Shown in pieces: positions 1 to 10,351 of a DNA stretch of 64,000 nt (positions are counted from its first letter, which is position 1; each line of letters starts with the position of its first letter). The stretch is from assembly GCA_047967505.1 (NCBI GenBank), contig CM106539.1; one strand, 5' to 3'. The position numbers were made by a program, and so were the translations under genes. This DNA is from Dipteris shenzhenensis. Its lineage: Eukaryota; Polypodiophyta; Polypodiopsida; Gleicheniales. Below the pieces are notes generated by a model. It did no database searches. It saw only the letters and a program-made list of their open reading frames with translations, and was not told where the DNA came from.

Positions 1-298
1 GTTTGAGAAATAAACAGTCCGAAAAATGACAATTTGATCACTTTTGAACAAAAAAACAGCAGCAGCACTTTGTGTGTTTGGAGGAACATGGGAGTCCTAG
101 TAGCTCACAGAGAGACTAAGACTCCATAAAAATGATATATGAGGATGTAGCAAACCTTTAGGGTACTGGAAAAGGAAGAAAGCAAGTCGTATATCACTTT
201 TGAAGTCTCCAAAAGCTGTCCAGGAGCAAAAAAAAACGAGATCTACAAGCTGAAAGTTCTCCTCACTGAATAGGAGATGTGGGAGAGTTTTTTTCAGC

Positions 299-394
299 CA
301 CAAACAACCTCCAGAGAGTAGGGCAATGAGGTTTGGAGAGACATTTCACAAACAACCTCCAGAGAGCTGGGCGATGAGGTTTGGAGAGACGTTT
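299..394. repeat. 48-bp tandem duplication in retroelement leader
   Basis: Two adjacent copies of a 48-bp unit (299-346 and 347-394) that begin CACAAACAACCTCCAGAGAG and end in GGTTTGGAGAGAC plus a few bases. They differ at a few positions. The unit length is a multiple of three, so the minus-strand frame carries a repeated LSKPHxPxLWRLFV peptide. Confidence 0.8.
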
Positions 395-726
395 TTGCTT
401 CTTACTACTGCATATACCTCTTGCTTGGCTCAAACCAAGCAGTAGTTGTCCAGAAAGAGAGATCAACTCCATTCTATCACACCCAAACAATAAAAACGAG
501 TTGTGTTTTGTCAAAATACATCTCCCATGAGCAACCTATGGGTAATAGTGATCTCCCCTTAGCAAGAAGACATCAATTGGACAGCTCCCAAGCCAAATAG
601 AAGCTGGAAATTGCTACTTCAATCCAAAAAACGAGATCTCTTATCATCACTTCGAAGCTTTAGAGTAGGAGAAGCACTCCCGCAAGCTTTCACAAGCAGT
701 GGGCAACCAAAAGGCAAGGAATGGTA

Positions 727-738
727 GCTCTAATACCA
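727..738 (-). promoter_or_regulatory. Primer binding site (degenerate iMet type)
   Basis: The + strand reads GCTCTAATACCA, the complement of TGGTATTAGAGC. It is one base from the standard plant Copia primer site TGGTATCAGAGC, which pairs with initiator tRNA-Met. It lies directly inside the LTR at 739-955 and sets the element's orientation as minus. Confidence 0.65.
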
Positions 739-955
739 TATTAAGAAAAATAAGAAGAGAGATATAGGAAGCAACCAGGAAGGAGCAATAGTCTCCTCAA
801 TCCGCTCATATTCACCCCACACAATACAATTGAACACCACTAAGGTCAACACCCATACATAGTTGATAAGAACTAGCTATGATTGAGTCAGTGTGACTCA
901 CCTTATTCACCTACTCACACAACACAAACAATAAGCGAGAGCTTGATTCCCAACA
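739..955 (-). repeat. LTR (about 217 bp), degraded
   Basis: On the minus strand it begins TGTTGGGAATC and ends just before the primer site with TTCTTAATA; a canonical CA end is missing. Length is inferred from the TGTTGG start and the adjacent primer site. No second copy is present in the window to confirm the boundaries. Confidence 0.45.
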
Positions 956-3129
956 ATCGGTTCGGTAGGAAACCAATTAAGCAACTATTTCGCAATGGCT
1001 ATTGCTTCTACCCAATATTGATTCAGAAGATGCTTCTCACTAAGCATTGCTCTAGCACTATCTGCTAAAGTCCCATTCTTCCTTTCATCTCTTGCATTCT
1101 GCTGAGGAATATTTGTACATGTGAATTGTCTTCGAATGTCGTGATTTTTGCAAAAGTTCATAAATGTTGAAGACATGTATTCACCTCCTCTGTCTGATCT
1201 CATGACTTTGATCTTTCTGCCTATCTGGTTTTCTACCATGGCTTTGAATTCTTGAAATCTAGAAAAGACTTCAGATTTCTCTTTTAGAAAGTAGACCCAA
1301 CAATATCTGTTGTGGTCATCGATGAAAGTCAAGTAGTAAGGTGAACCATTTATGCTACGCGGGTCTAGGCATAACCCCATACATTTGTATGTATCAACTC
1401 AAGAATACCTCATGCACGAGAGGTACTTCTGCCAAAATTGGTTTGCTTTTGTTTGCCGAAGCAGTATGCTTTGCAAACTTTTCCAAGAAACTATAGCTTC
1501 AGAATCCCGATTGCCATATTTTGATTCCTGAGATTTAACAAGTACTTAAAATTGACATGACCATATCTCTGGTGCCATTTTGCAGATAGTGGCATCTGTT
1601 GCGATTGAACTAACATGGCATGCTTTTCTAGTATTGTAGCTAGCATTCTATACAAGCATCCTTCCTTGACACCTTTTGCTACTAGCTGACATCTTTTGTA
1701 TTTTTCTCTGATAGTGTGTTCATCTCCGTCGAACATGACGTGTTCCCTCAGTTGAAAAGGTTCTTGCCATAGAGCACATCTTTCACCAATCCTTTCATAC
1801 CAGTGGAATTGTTCATAGGGATAACACCTGTCCATTGAACTGGATTTGTTGTATTGTCTGTTGTGTAGATGACATTTTTATGACCTTCTAATGGTTTCAT
1901 CTTCGTTAACCATTCTTGATGACTTGTCATGTGAGATGATGCACCGCTATCGATATACCAAGGATCATGTTCTGCTTGGTTGACTTGATAGTAGAGTTGA
2001 AATCCTCTTTTGGATTGAAATCAGTGTCTAGGTACACTGTATCAGTTTGTTGCAATTCCTCGCTTGCAAGAAACATATTCCCATGCTCATTTGCAAAATG
2101 ACTATGACTAGAATTTCCACCATGATGATTTCCTCTTCCATGGAAATTCCCTCTGGATTGACAACCTTGGTCGTATTACTTCTTGCAGCAATCTCTTTCA
2201 TAGTGTCCAAACTTATGATAGTAGTTGCAGTAAATGTTTGACACGTAGGTGGATGCATTCCCTCGTCCTTGGATTCTTCCACGATTGGAATGATGTCCTC
2301 TTTTACTGATGCTAATGTTGCTGAGGATGATGTTGATGCTGACTTTGCTGATGATGTCCACTGCTCTAGAACAATCTACCTCTGCCTCTACCTCTGCTTC
2401 TGTTTGAAGTTGTGATACTTGATCGTTAGAATGGCCTTTACTTGCTTGAATGGTCTACGTCCTAAGTTCTTCGCCAAGTAGGACTGACTGGATCTCTTCC
2501 AGTGTTGAAATTTGCTATTGGATGGCCATACTCTGGACTAGATTCTCGTATCCCTCACCTAGTCCATTCAAGATGACTTGAACCATTTCTGTGGGGTTCA
2601 TAGTCTCTCCTCCTGCTGCGAGTTGATTGTTGTAGTCTTTTATCCAGAGTGCATAAGCATGACCAGTTTCACTGCTGTTGTGGAAACACTGGTTGATATG
2701 GTTTCTTAGTGTGAGAGTCTTGGATGTGTTCTTGGACTCATAGAGAGCTGCGAACATATCCCATGCTTCTTTCGATATCTTAACTGTGTTGAGCTATCCT
2801 AGCATGACATCTTGCACATTCTGCTTGATCAGATAATATGTGTACTTGTCTTTCTTATCCCATTCTGCTTGAGCTCGGGCAATGGTAGGATTTGCTACAG
2901 GTGCAAAAACTGTTTGTGTAGCTATAGATCCCACTGTTGGTGCTATGACAATAGGTGGAGTAGAGCTACTAGTGGCTGGATCGTCCAATGGTCTAGGTGT
3001 AGATCCATGAACATACTCCCATTTGTCCTGAAGTACAAGAATGGTCTCCATTCAATATTTCCATGTGCTGTAATTGGAGTTGTCTAACTTAGGAGATGCC
3101 TCCAGATTGAGGTTGGTAGTCGAAGACAT
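956..3129 (-). pseudogene. Decayed Copia retrotransposon polyprotein, gag to integrase
   Basis: Minus-strand Ty1/Copia polyprotein remnant in several frames. Gag probably starts with ATG at 3127-3129 and is soon broken by a TGA just before METILVLQDKWEYV. Gag continues through about 2515. A zinc knuckle near 2180-2230 reads CNYYHKFGHYERDC, with the second Cys replaced by Tyr. The protease motif WYIDSGASSHM (DSGA at 1940-1951) is intact. The GAG-pre-integrase segment (KWHQRYGHVN) lies at about 1520-1570. Integrase core follows at 985-1380 with [10 protein letters not shown] and RSDRGGEY; the first catalytic Asp is in a HTN context, apparently changed to Asn. Integrase stops being recognisable near 955, where another LTR begins. 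RT and RNase H are absent. Family assignment is secure; activity is excluded by stops and truncation. Confidence 0.85.
1940..1951 (-). other. Copia protease active-site motif DSGA
   Basis: Minus-strand codons GAT AGC GGT GCA, within WYIDSGASSHM. This is the retropepsin active site of Copia polyproteins and marks the gag-protease junction of the decayed element. Confidence 0.8.
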
Positions 3130-3880
3130 GGTGCAAGAAATTTACTCAAAGTGATGTGAAAATCATTGTATGAATCAACTTCAAAACACTGATTGTGCCA
3201 AGTGAAATCTGAACTATCAGTGAAGATAGAATGCAATAGATAAAATCCAATCTGTATTACAAAGCTTGTGGAAAATGATGCCGAGAATAGCCAAAAGGCT
3301 TTACAAGGCTGAAATGATGTGCATAATGCCATGAAATAGCCGAATAGGCTTTACAATGATGGCATGTATGTGTGAAATCAAATAATATGCTATCTGCCCA
3401 TTGAACAATCGGCAATGCCTCTGAACACTCGGAAGTCTGCTCACTGAACTGATCAACATCAAGTTTTAGGTAATGTGATGATGTGAAACCGTATGTGAGC
3501 GTATGGACTGACTTCGAGTAGGTACTAGTCGGGAATTTTGGGCATGGCTTAGATTGGCAACTTGGGGAGACTCAAAGCATCCCCTCTATGGCGATCTAGT
3601 CTACTCTGATCTAGATCTATACCAACCATTAATCGATGAAAGAATAGCAAATAATTTCTTTTCTTTTGTTCTTTTTAAGTGCTGGGTCAGATGCGTCGAT
3701 GTAGAGGCAGATGTGCTTGTAGGAAGTGGATTTGATGGCGAGGCTCAAAAGTGAGTAATACTTGCACCAAAATGTGTACGTGATGTGATGAACGCGTAGA
3801 GCATGAAAAATTGAGTGACTTTCCTTTTTGGAGCACCCTCAAATTCTTCCTGGATCAAGAGATACGACTTGATCTAGGTG
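3130..3880. other. Probable Copia leader remnant and unresolved sequence
   Basis: Upstream (minus strand) of the Copia gag start. I looked for an iMet primer site and a TG...CA LTR and found neither, so the 5' end of that element is lost or too diverged. The short open frame at 3554-3754 has no recognisable motif. No host gene is visible. Confidence 0.4.
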
Positions 3881-3889
3881 GAGGGGTAA

Positions 3890-4385
3890 AAGGAGTGCAA
3901 ATGTGCTCAATGATGATGTGTCACTATGGGTCACATGTAGTGATGATGTGGCACTGTGCCTAGTAAGAGGTGTGCCTATGGAGCAAAGTGTTAAGGTGGC
4001 AACTGTGTGTCACATGCAATGTGTGCACAATGTGCCTGGTAGGGGACTGTGCTTGTAGGGGTCAATGTGCCATGTGGCACTAATGATGTGGCAACTGATT
4101 GGGATGTTGATGTGGTAGTGTTGACTGGTCAAACTGGTCAATGATGATGTGGCTACCACCATGGGAGATGATGTGGCATGCTGACATGGCCTACTGATGT
4201 GGACCTGATGACATGGCAAATCATTGATGTGGCACCTGTGACTGGACTACTGATGTGGCAGTTATCGATGGTGATGTGGCCTATGTATAAGCTAATGTGG
4301 CAATCATGCCATGTGTCAAACTTTGGGAGCCTTATCTACCATGTGGTAGATAAGATGATGTGGCACATGGGCCACGTGTCTTGCC
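3890..4385 (+). repeat. Degenerate short repeat, TGATGTGGCA type
   Basis: About a dozen copies of TGATGTGGC(A) or one-base variants (ATGATGTGGC, TAATGTGGCA, TGACATGGC) occur in under 500 bp at irregular 15-40 bp spacing. They are mixed with TCACATG/CACATGTG words. The spacing is too irregular for a simple minisatellite. It may be a retroelement LTR or leader region, but no boundary was found. Confidence 0.65.
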
Positions 4386-4389
4386 AATA

Positions 4390-5975
4390 GCCATCCAAAT
4401 CTTAGAAGATTCTGTTAGGAATCTAAAGATTATGTCTCTGTCTTTGTTGGCATCGCATTCATGGAGGCGTTGGAGCACAGTGGATGAGTTGCTAGAGCAC
4501 TAGAGCTTGCTTGGAGATCCCTGAGCACGGGCCATCAGTTGGATGCAGAAGGTCGTGGAGTTGAGTGTTGTGAGTGCACCGTGGAGAAGGCCCGTGAGGT
4601 CTTGGTTGCTGTAGAGCTTGGAGGTGCAATTCAGTCTGAAGTCCGGTTGGAGATGCAGCCTATGGGTGTTGCTACCTACTACTGTGGGCGCTGGGCACTG
4701 GAGAGCAGCCCTTGCTGCCTGATGAGTCTGGGAGCCCATGAGCTCTGTGCTATCTAGAGCGTCGCTTGCACTTAGAAGGTAGGCTATGGCGCTGGAGTAT
4801 TTGATGGAGAGGCAGCTGCTGGGTTGCCAAGAGCAGGCATTGCAAGGCTCTCGTAGAGTTGGAGATTGTTGATGTAGAAGGAGCATTAGAGCCATATGTT
4901 GCCCCAGCTATTGACTATGTCATGTAGATGGAGGTGGCTGCATAGGTGAGCATACCAACAAGCACGTTGAAGCTACGTTGCTAAGAGTCGAGCTATTGGA
5001 AGCTAGCTATTGAGCTCGCCTACTAAACCATGATGCTAGAGTGTTTAGCGCAGGTGCTTTAGCTTGATGCAGGTCACAGGTAGAGCTATTGAAGAAGCCC
5101 AAGAGCTTCTAGAGCTCTCTACGAGATGCGCTATGGAGCTACAGATAAAATGCAAGAGGCGCTGGCCATGTTGGAGCAACCAGCAGTCGCTTGGAGTGCT
5201 TGGAGCTTGAAGCGTGAGTCGTAGTTTGTGGAGGAGCTATGGCGCTAGTTGTAGCTTTGAAGATGCATTTGTTGTAAGAGTTGCTTGAAGTTGCTTGTTG
5301 CTGGCAGTCTACTCATTGATGGAGACTAGAACCAAAGGAAGAGCAAGCCATCGATGAATACTTTGCTATAAGTAGAATCTTAGTGTGAAGAATAAGCCAA
5401 TGTTGAAGGCGCTTAGATAGGCTACTGCAGCCTTTCTTTCTCAAAAAATGAACACTTTCTCTCTCAAAGAAGTCTAGGCTCTCAATGATCTCTCTCACAA
5501 GGTAGATCTCTCAAAGAACTCTCGACGGAGATGAATAGACGGAAATTCCTCTCAAATGGATGGAATTTCTCTATTAAAGAAGAAGTTCTCTCAACGGAAG
5601 AGAACACTCCAAAGATGGTTTTACCTACTTATATATTAATATAAAATTTTGGCAAAAGTTTATTGAGCTAGTTTTTTTAGTTTCACAATATTTGTAGAAC
5701 ATATTGCAATTTTATATATTTTCTTTTGAATTTTAAAGAAAAAGTTGTAAATTTTGGCAAAACTTTAATTTTTTTTGCATAAAAGTTTCAAATCTTGGCG
5801 AATTTTTCAAACCTTTATTTTATCAAGGCATACAAACTTTCGACACCAATATAAAAGTTTTGCTTCTTAACAAAACTAATAGGAAAAAATCATCCATGGA
5901 ACACTCAATCTCTCGATCTCTCAATCAATCACACTCTCGCATACAGATCGCAGTGCCTCAATGGAAGGCAAGGAA
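4390..5975 (-). other. Probable internal region of the element whose LTR is at 5988-6252
   Basis: By orientation of the adjacent primer site this is the internal side of a minus-strand LTR element. The stretch 4440-5310 is rich in TAGAGCT/GAGCTATGG words and gives only interrupted frames on both strands; the longest minus-strand frame (4500-4895) shows no gag, protease or polymerase motif. 5400-5620 has many CTCTC words. 5640-5900 is AT-rich. I see no identifiable domain. Confidence 0.35.
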
Positions 5976-5987
5976 GCTCTGATACCA
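5976..5987 (-). promoter_or_regulatory. Primer binding site (iMet type)
   Basis: GCTCTGATACCA on the + strand is the exact complement of TGGTATCAGAGC, the initiator tRNA-Met primer site of plant Copia-type elements. It directly abuts the LTR starting at 5988. Confidence 0.8.
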
Positions 5988-6252
5988 TGACAAAATATGA
6001 AGAGGGGAGACGAGAAGAGTGGACATGAGGAGAGAGGGCACAGCTAGAGAGCACACCACAAATGACTAACTGTACACTAGATTTAGTTGAAAATGTAGAA
6101 TATATACAAACCCATTTAGGGTTAGGGTTAGGGTTAGGGCATCTAACCCTTTTCTTTATAGCACTCTATTGAGTTAGTGCTATGCACATATGATCACATG
6201 ATGGTGCTATGCACACATGTGATCACATGATGTTGAGCATGAACTCTCAACA
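5988..6252 (-). repeat. LTR (about 265 bp) containing telomere-like repeats
   Basis: Minus-strand LTR running from TGTTGAGAGTTC (right end, 6252) to TTTTGTCA (left end, 5988), so TG...CA, next to an exact primer site. It carries one TTTAGGG and three TTAGGG units at 6115-6139. No second LTR was found in the window, so the right boundary is inferred from the TGTTG start only. Confidence 0.6.
6115..6139 (+). repeat. Telomere-like TTTAGGG/TTAGGG array inside LTR
   Basis: TTTAGGG followed by three TTAGGG units. The plant telomere unit is TTTAGGG, so three of the four units are the shorter form. It is far too short to be a telomere and lies inside an LTR. Confidence 0.85.
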
Positions 6253-8060
6253 CAATGTGCAATTTATATGCTCCAATCCTCTTGCAATGTGTCCATGAGG
6301 TACTCCAAGTGCTCTATATTTATTAACACATTCATCCAAGTGCTCCAAATTGATCAACCATGAGGCCCTTCCAATGCTCCAGATTGATTAGCATAGTCTC
6401 CAAGAACTGAGGCCAAGTACTATTCTAATGTTTTTTTTATTCACCAACACAACAACTCTACATTGATGTTCTCAAAAGTACGCACTCATGCTTTTGACAA
6501 GAAGACTGACTATATTCTCCATTTTCTACATCCACTCCATTTGGATGCATGGATCTATTCTCATCTAGCAATGTGTGGACTTCAAACTACAGTTTTACAA
6601 TCTCTTGGTGGGACTCATGATTGGTAGACCACTGGTTGGCCATTCACATAAGGAATTGTGCACATGCCATTAGTTTCATGTGCTGAATCAAATTGCGGAG
6701 TCCCCACAACCCCTTTTGTAGCACCTTCTTTTGCATGGTCGCCCACCACAACCTTGCTTGCAGCACTTTCCTTTGCTCGCACAAAGTTCCCACCCGTAAC
6801 TCTACAATGCACCCCTATCAAGACTACTTCTTATTAATGTAGAAGGACATAGCGCAACAAAACATCTACAAGAATTTTCCTCTATAGCTAACTCCCCACC
6901 ACCACTTCAAAATTGTGGCTCTAAATTGTCAATCTCTTATGGTAGTCATAGATTAGGTGCTTTGGCATAATACCTATAGTCATAAAAGAATGCATTTCAT
7001 CATACCATGACCAAGGAATCTCGAGTTGTAGTTCCTTAACTTCTTCCACCATGGCTTCCATGGACACCACATATAGCTTTGCATCCAAAAAAACATATTT
7101 GATGCCATTTGGGTGTTCTCATTAGGATAAGTAACCATTGTATCCTACAAACTAGGCCAATTCACCACTTTGAACTCTTGAAAAAATAGCATCCAACATG
7201 CTAAATGGCCCATTAATTTCTGTTGTCATACCAAGTACATCAATGTAGAATGGTCCACATGTAACATGTACATCTAGCTTAAAAGATAGTACTAGAACTC
7301 TTCACATAATATAGCATACCCAAAGCTATTTGGTTACTGAATAATACTTCTCCACTGTGCACAATCTTTGACTAGAATAATAGAATGGATGATACTAGCC
7401 CTCTACCTCTTCTTCTTGCAAGAGAACACTACTAATGGCCCTATCATATGTATCCAAGAACACATGAAAACTTTTCTCCCAATTTAGAGATAACATCACC
7501 ATAAATAAAATACACATAAAGAATCTAGAGTAGTAATCGAGATCTCATATCTAGCTTGATGCAAGATCTATGAAGGCATGGCAACCATGCAATTCTAGAA
7601 GAAGCAGTTTGAACTTTGGTTGGTTGAGAAAACACTTCATAAAATACATGTTTGGTAGAAGTTTCATGATGCCACAACATGTAGCATTTTTTATAATTCT
7701 TTGATGAATAAAATCACATATGATAATTTTTGCATCAATCCAATATTTGACTATGTTTATAAAGAATTTATCACTATGATATCTTCTACTACCATTTATT
7801 TATGCCTAAGATTGCATTGCATGACGCTACTTGGTGGCTATAAGCATCTTCCTAATGTTATGACATCACAAAGCTTGTCAATCAATATGCTTTGTATTTA
7901 TACAATTATATACTCATCTCCTTATATGAGTGCCACTCATGTTTTAACCCCTCCAATATGAGACAACTTAAAAAATCACTTAAGTTGTCAAATTGATATT
8001 CAATACATGAATTTCCTCTTTAATCATCCCAAAAGTTTTGAAAATGAGTGGTACGAAATA
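6253..8060. other. Unresolved intergenic sequence
   Basis: About 1.8 kb with only short, motif-free open frames on both strands. Base composition is AT-biased from about 7500. I recognise no host exon, transposon domain or RNA gene. It may be old transposon sequence. Confidence 0.4.
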
Positions 8061-8067
8061 AAAGACC

Positions 8068-8856
8068 TTAGTCATTGTACAAGAATCTCTTAGCCCCACA
8101 AGTTACTGGGGCGGGTGGAGGTGGTATTGCCCCCCTTCCTAGGGCATTCACCAAGATATGCATTGCCTCATCAGTCAACACCATTTGAGCAACTAGTAGA
8201 GGTGGTGTTGCTATGGGCCTGATGGGGCACAAGGCTAGCCTTAAGCCTGGCCTAGGTGGTGGTCCCCACATAGTTGTTGCTGGTACCAACATTGGTGGAA
8301 TGGAGGTACCAAGGCCCGCATTCATTGGTGAAATCAATATAGATGAGAAGGGACGAACCCTTGGAGGAGGTGGTAACTGGGGCATGGGAATGTTAGTTCC
8401 ATGTAGCGGGCGGTAGGGTGGAAACTGTGTTGCTCCATAGTTGACGAAGGTTGGTGGCACCGGGGCTGTTAGAGGTTCATAAGGCACTCCATCTTGGAAG
8501 TTCCTAGTATCCCCTCGGCTTGGGTCTTGCCTTTGAAATTCCCTCATCCATGGATCTTCATCATCCATGTTCTCCCACTGGGGAGGTTTGGCATAAGCAA
8601 AGGGTCCTAGATCGACGAAAGTGGTTTTCGTCCCGGTCTGTGGTTCAAGAGCTGGCTGCTGCTGGCCTTTCCTCCCTGTTGACATACCGGCAAAGGGGTT
8701 CTCCATGTCTGCCGACTCTATTCGGCCTAAGCGGCCGAACATGTTGGAGAATGTACCTCTAAGCCTAGATGCAGCTAAAGGTGCAGGAGAGTTGGGTGAG
8801 GCTACACTTATGAACGGAGCTTCCAATGCCCTTGGACCCGAGGGGTCTTGCATCAC
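8068..8856 (-). CDS. Proline-rich gag-like ORF of a gypsy-like element
   Basis: An uninterrupted 262-residue frame on the minus strand. It is rich in Pro and Gly, with an acidic segment (ENMDDEDPWMREF) near residue 100 and poly-Pro tracts near residues 165 and 245. No zinc knuckle, protease or enzyme motif is present. Its position argues for an LTR-retroelement gag: on the same strand it follows an LTR (10352 to about 11440), a PBS-like site and a leader containing a degenerate minisatellite, the same layout as the copy at 50.8-51.8 kb. Downstream (below 8068) the family's coding sequence is not recognisable, so this element is truncated. It could also be chance open frame in GC-rich repeat sequence. 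Confidence 0.4.
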   Translation of the reverse strand: MMQDPSGPRALEAPFISVASPNSPAPLAASRLRGTFSNMFGRLGRIESADMENPFAGMSTGRKGQQQPALEPQTGTKTTFVDLGPFAYAKPPQWENMDDEDPWMREFQRQDPSRGDTRNFQDGVPYEPLTAPVPPTFVNYGATQFPPYRPLHGTNIPMPQLPPPPRVRPFSSILISPMNAGLGTSIPPMLVPATTMWGPPPRPGLRLALCPIRPIATPPLLVAQMVLTDEAMHILVNALGRGAIPPPPAPVTCGAKRFLYND

Positions 8857-9129
8857 TTCTTCCAGACTCTTTGTTTTGTCAGAACTAGATAGAGTTTATG
8901 GTCGAGGACCTACTAACAAGTGGAGGCTTGGGATCGATCTTCTGGATTCCCACCTAGGACGGATGGTGGGCTAAGCGTAGCTCGAAGCACTTTCTTCTGG
9001 CATGGGATCCTTTCGTAAAATCCTTCCGAACCTCAAGTGCATGTGGGATGCCTCTGGCTGGGCACACTCAGGCTGAGAACTGAGGTTCTAGAATTTTCTT
9101 TTAATTATTTGGCTACCCCAGAGGTATCA

Positions 9130-9870
9130 CATCGATTGGCGGGATAGCTCTATAGCGATGGTTGGTGGGATCCTATTTCGCATCGGGTGGTGGGATATAG
9201 GTTTAGTGGCGAGCGGCGGCGTAAGTGTATAGCAGCGACAGCGGAGTAAGAATACCCACAAGTGGTGGGATAGATGTATTGCGAGATGATCGACATGATA
9301 GATCTTGCCACGTGGTTGACGGGAACAACTGCAAGTGCTATCCCTGCAGGCATAGGTATACGGTTAAGACAGCGGGTGGTGGGATCTTACCAATGCACCG
9401 ATCGATGGTATAGTTATCGTGACAGGCATGGGGATCTAAATGGCGATGATTGGCGGAGTAAGCATATAACTCCAGGCGATGGGATCAAAATCACAACAAT
9501 CGACCGAATGAAAACAATAACGGGCGACATGATGGGGGTAACACGATGAGTGGAGGGACACCAATATGACCACAGGCATGGGGGAGTGTTAGCCGCATTG
9601 GTGGCAGGGTAGTAGGATAGCAACGGTCAACGTGATAGCCCTATAGCAACAGGTCAACGGCTGTCAGATCGGCAGGATAGTAACTCTGACATGCATTAAA
9701 TTGGTGCGACAGGGTAGGCCATGGTCAGAAGTTAGGTCGATGGGTTAGCTCTATGGCGCCAGGTCAACATGGTTTGACCAATGGGTTATGGCTAACACAC
9801 CGATCGATGGGATATTTGGTCGACGAGATAGGGCTATGGCGCTGACTCGGTGGGATAGGAAACCACAATG
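9130..9870 (-). repeat. Degenerate minisatellite in retroelement leader (GGGATAGC type)
   Basis: Many imperfect units of roughly 20-30 bp built around GGTGGGATA or GATGGGATAGC, CTATGGCG and GGTCAACG words. The same kind of array, on the same strand, is found at 47519-47760 and 50820-51365. Here it lies between the LTR/leader and the gag-like ORF of a minus-strand gypsy-like element. Confidence 0.65.
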
Positions 9871-10351
9871 TTGCCGACTGATTTTTGATGATTTCTGAAG
9901 ATTTAGCAGTTTCTACTCATGATTTTTTGTGATGGGGGGATGCTAAACTACCTAATCTACCTACTCAATGAAAACAAAACACTTTTTGAAAGCCAAAATG
10001 CAAAATTTCAAAAAGGGTGAGTTCTAAGACACAAAACTACTTCAAGATTTGACAAGAATCCTTATTTTTGTTGTTTTTTGAGGTGATTGGACCTCACACA
10101 CACCTTAGCAATCAAACCCACCAAGTTTCTATCAACTTGAAATACCAAAAAGCATCAAAGACAAGCTTCCAATGCTCTCAAATGGCTTTCCTACAAGAAA
10201 AAATAGTTTTTCGTCCTCACTCTCACTTTCTCCCTCTCCTCTCCTACAACTCCACTAACAAGCTCCAAGTTAAGCTTGAAGACTTGTGCAATGGGAATAT
10301 ATTGAAGGAAGACAAGTGCAAATGCAAAAGCATACCTTTTCTCCCCGACAA
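9871..10351 (-). mobile_element. 5' leader and PBS-like region of gypsy-like element
   Basis: The leader ends next to the LTR with a minus-strand ATTGTCGGGGAGA, resembling the GTTGCCGGGGA primer-site region of plant gypsy elements. Its CACTAACAAG and GTGCAATGGG words recur at 51740-51765 in the other minus-strand copy, which supports common ancestry. No protein is recognisable in it. Confidence 0.5.

Larger units (their letters stand above)
1..955 (-). mobile_element. 5' end of a minus-strand LTR retrotransposon (LTR, PBS, leader)
   Basis: Read on the minus strand this is an LTR (739-955), a tRNA-iMet-type primer site (727-738) and about 725 bp of leader that leaves the window at base 1. The leader shows no recognisable gag; short open frames on the minus strand include a 16-residue repeat from a 48-bp tandem duplication (299-394). 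The LTR's right edge (CCCAACA) coincides with the point where the neighbouring Copia pol sequence stops being recognisable, so this element probably inserted into that Copia. The inner LTR end reads TA rather than TG/CA, so it is degraded. Family is not identifiable because the coding part lies outside the window. Confidence 0.55.

Noticed and set aside
4500-4895. 131-codon minus-strand frame and overlapping + frame
   Set aside because: Region is rich in repeated TAGAGCT/GAGCAC words and shows no domain on either strand.
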